This document shows, one piece after another, positions 43,645 to 44,254 of a stretch of 44,254 nucleotides of DNA. A program made the position numbers and the translations under genes. The stretch comes from JBBIND01 sp037444075. Lineage in GTDB: Bacteria > Acidobacteriota > Terriglobia > Bryobacterales > Bryobacteraceae. Under the pieces are notes generated by a model. That model saw only the letters and a list, made by a program, of their open reading frames with translations. It searched no databases and had not been told where the DNA came from. Location of the stretch: contig JBBIND010000028.1 in the NCBI GenBank assembly GCA_037444075.1, forward strand, positions 1 through 44,254, written 5' to 3'. How positions within the stretch are numbered: position 1 is the first letter of the stretch; each line of letters opens with the position of its first letter.

Positions 43645-44254
43645 TTACTTTTGCGAAGCCGCCAGAGCCTGGTCGAGGTCCCAGAGGATGTCGTCGATGT
43701 CTTCGAGACCTACGGACAACCGCACCATGTCCGGGCTGACACCCGCGGCCTCCTGCTCAGCGGCGCTCAATTGCTGGTGCGTCGTGGATGAAGGGTGGAT
43801 GATGAGGCTGCGCGCGTCGCCCACGTTCGCCAGGTGCGAGAACAGCTTGACGCTGTCGATGAGCTTGCGCCCGGCTTCGTAACCGCCTTTGATGCCGAAG
43901 GAGAACACCGCTCCCGCGCCCTTGGGCATGTACTTCTCCGCCAGCGCGTGGTAGGGATTGGAGGGCAGCGTCGGGTACTTCACCCAAGTCACCAGCTTGT
44001 GGCTTTCCAGGTGCCGGGCAGTCGCCAGAGCGTTTTCGACGTGACGGTCCATGCGCATGCCCAGCGTCTCAATGCCTTGGAGGAAAAGGAAAGCGTTGAA
44101 GGGGCTCATACAGGTGCCGATGTCGCGCAGACCATCCACGCGCGCTTTGATTATGTAGGCGATGGGCCCGAAGGTCTCATAGAACTTCATCCCGTGGTAA
44201 GCCCGGGCTGGTTCGGTGAGCATGGGGAAATTGCCCTTGTCCCAGGGGAACTTG
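43645..44254 (-). CDS. O-acetylhomoserine sulfhydrylase-type PLP enzyme, C-terminal part
   Basis: About 203 residues, open to the window edge, of a Cys/Met-metabolism PLP enzyme. KFPWDKGNFPMLTEP and YHGMKFYETFG, together with GLRDIGTCMSPFNAFLFLQGIETLGMR in pieces, are typical of O-acetylhomoserine aminocarboxypropyltransferase, which makes homocysteine from O-acetylhomoserine and sulfide. The C-terminal SLIIHPSSTTHQQL and RLSVGLEDIDDI are the conserved substrate-carboxylate site. The PLP lysine lies upstream, outside the window. Convergent with the DUF3604-type remnant, 4 bases apart. Confidence 0.93.
   Translation of the reverse strand, partial: KFPWDKGNFPMLTEPARAYHGMKFYETFGPIAYIIKARVDGLRDIGTCMSPFNAFLFLQGIETLGMRMDRHVENALATARHLESHKLVTWVKYPTLPSNPYHALAEKYMPKGAGAVFSFGIKGGYEAGRKLIDSVKLFSHLANVGDARSLIIHPSSTTHQQLSAAEQEAAGVSPDMVRLSVGLEDIDDILWDLDQALAASQK

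Overview
This is a GC-rich chromosomal window that reads as an Acidobacteriota genome, probably from the Solibacter/Bryobacter side of the phylum. The taxon call is inference. It rests on a VWFA-related protein of the acidobacterial type, a very large TonB-dependent receptor with a carboxypeptidase-regulatory N-terminus and a Gly-rich insert, a small CPCC/coiled-coil protein of acidobacterial type, and several Tat- or Sec-exported sugar-metabolism relatives. No rRNA, tRNA, CRISPR array or intact mobile element was seen.

Layout. (1) 1-6.6 kb: the tail of an unidentified gene, a non-coding stretch ending in a strong promoter, then gltB-gltD (NADPH glutamate synthase). (2) 6.6-8.1 kb: rmuC on the minus strand. 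(3) 8.2-15.6 kb: a six-gene plus-strand surface-glycan locus with three GT4 glycosyltransferases, a DUF3108-like protein, a glycosyltransferase-methyltransferase fusion and an ABC-2 polysaccharide-export permease carrying an extra N-terminal domain. No ABC ATPase is present. (4) 15.6-18.7 kb: a minus-strand flagellar operon flgM-flgN-like-flgK-flgL behind a sigma-28 type promoter. (5) 18.8-20.7 kb: a RodZ-like HTH reading frame overlapping a membrane/exported carboxypeptidase-regulatory-like protein in another frame. (6) 20.8-21.7 kb: two decayed genes, a Gfo/Idh/MocA oxidoreductase and a TonB-receptor-like fragment. (7) 21.9-28.1 kb: a thioredoxin-like protein, a TIM-barrel sugar isomerase, small secreted and membrane proteins, a CCA-adding enzyme family protein, a zinc ribbon protein, an alpha/beta hydrolase and a cupin. 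(8) 28.0-33.6 kb: a TonB receptor followed by a VWFA protein, probably one operon. (9) 33.8-41.0 kb: dprA, topA, an aas-like acyltransferase/acyl-ACP synthetase and a UMF1-type MFS transporter. (10) 41.1-44.3 kb: a CpaE/TadZ-like ATPase, a CPCC protein, a broken DUF3604-type gene and the C-terminal part of an O-acetylhomoserine sulfhydrylase.

Themes. The glycan locus probably builds and exports a surface polysaccharide, with its ATPase encoded elsewhere. The flagellar operon follows the usual late-gene logic, in which sigma-28 drives its own anti-sigma factor FlgM plus the hook-filament junction proteins. The most unusual pattern is that three genes for exported proteins keep their signal peptide and C-terminal end but have lost their middles. 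Two of these also have an in-frame TAG shortly after the signal region. The other notable points are the domain-fused permease, the overlapping HTH/membrane frames, the sigma-28 promoter and a structured intergenic region upstream of dprA.
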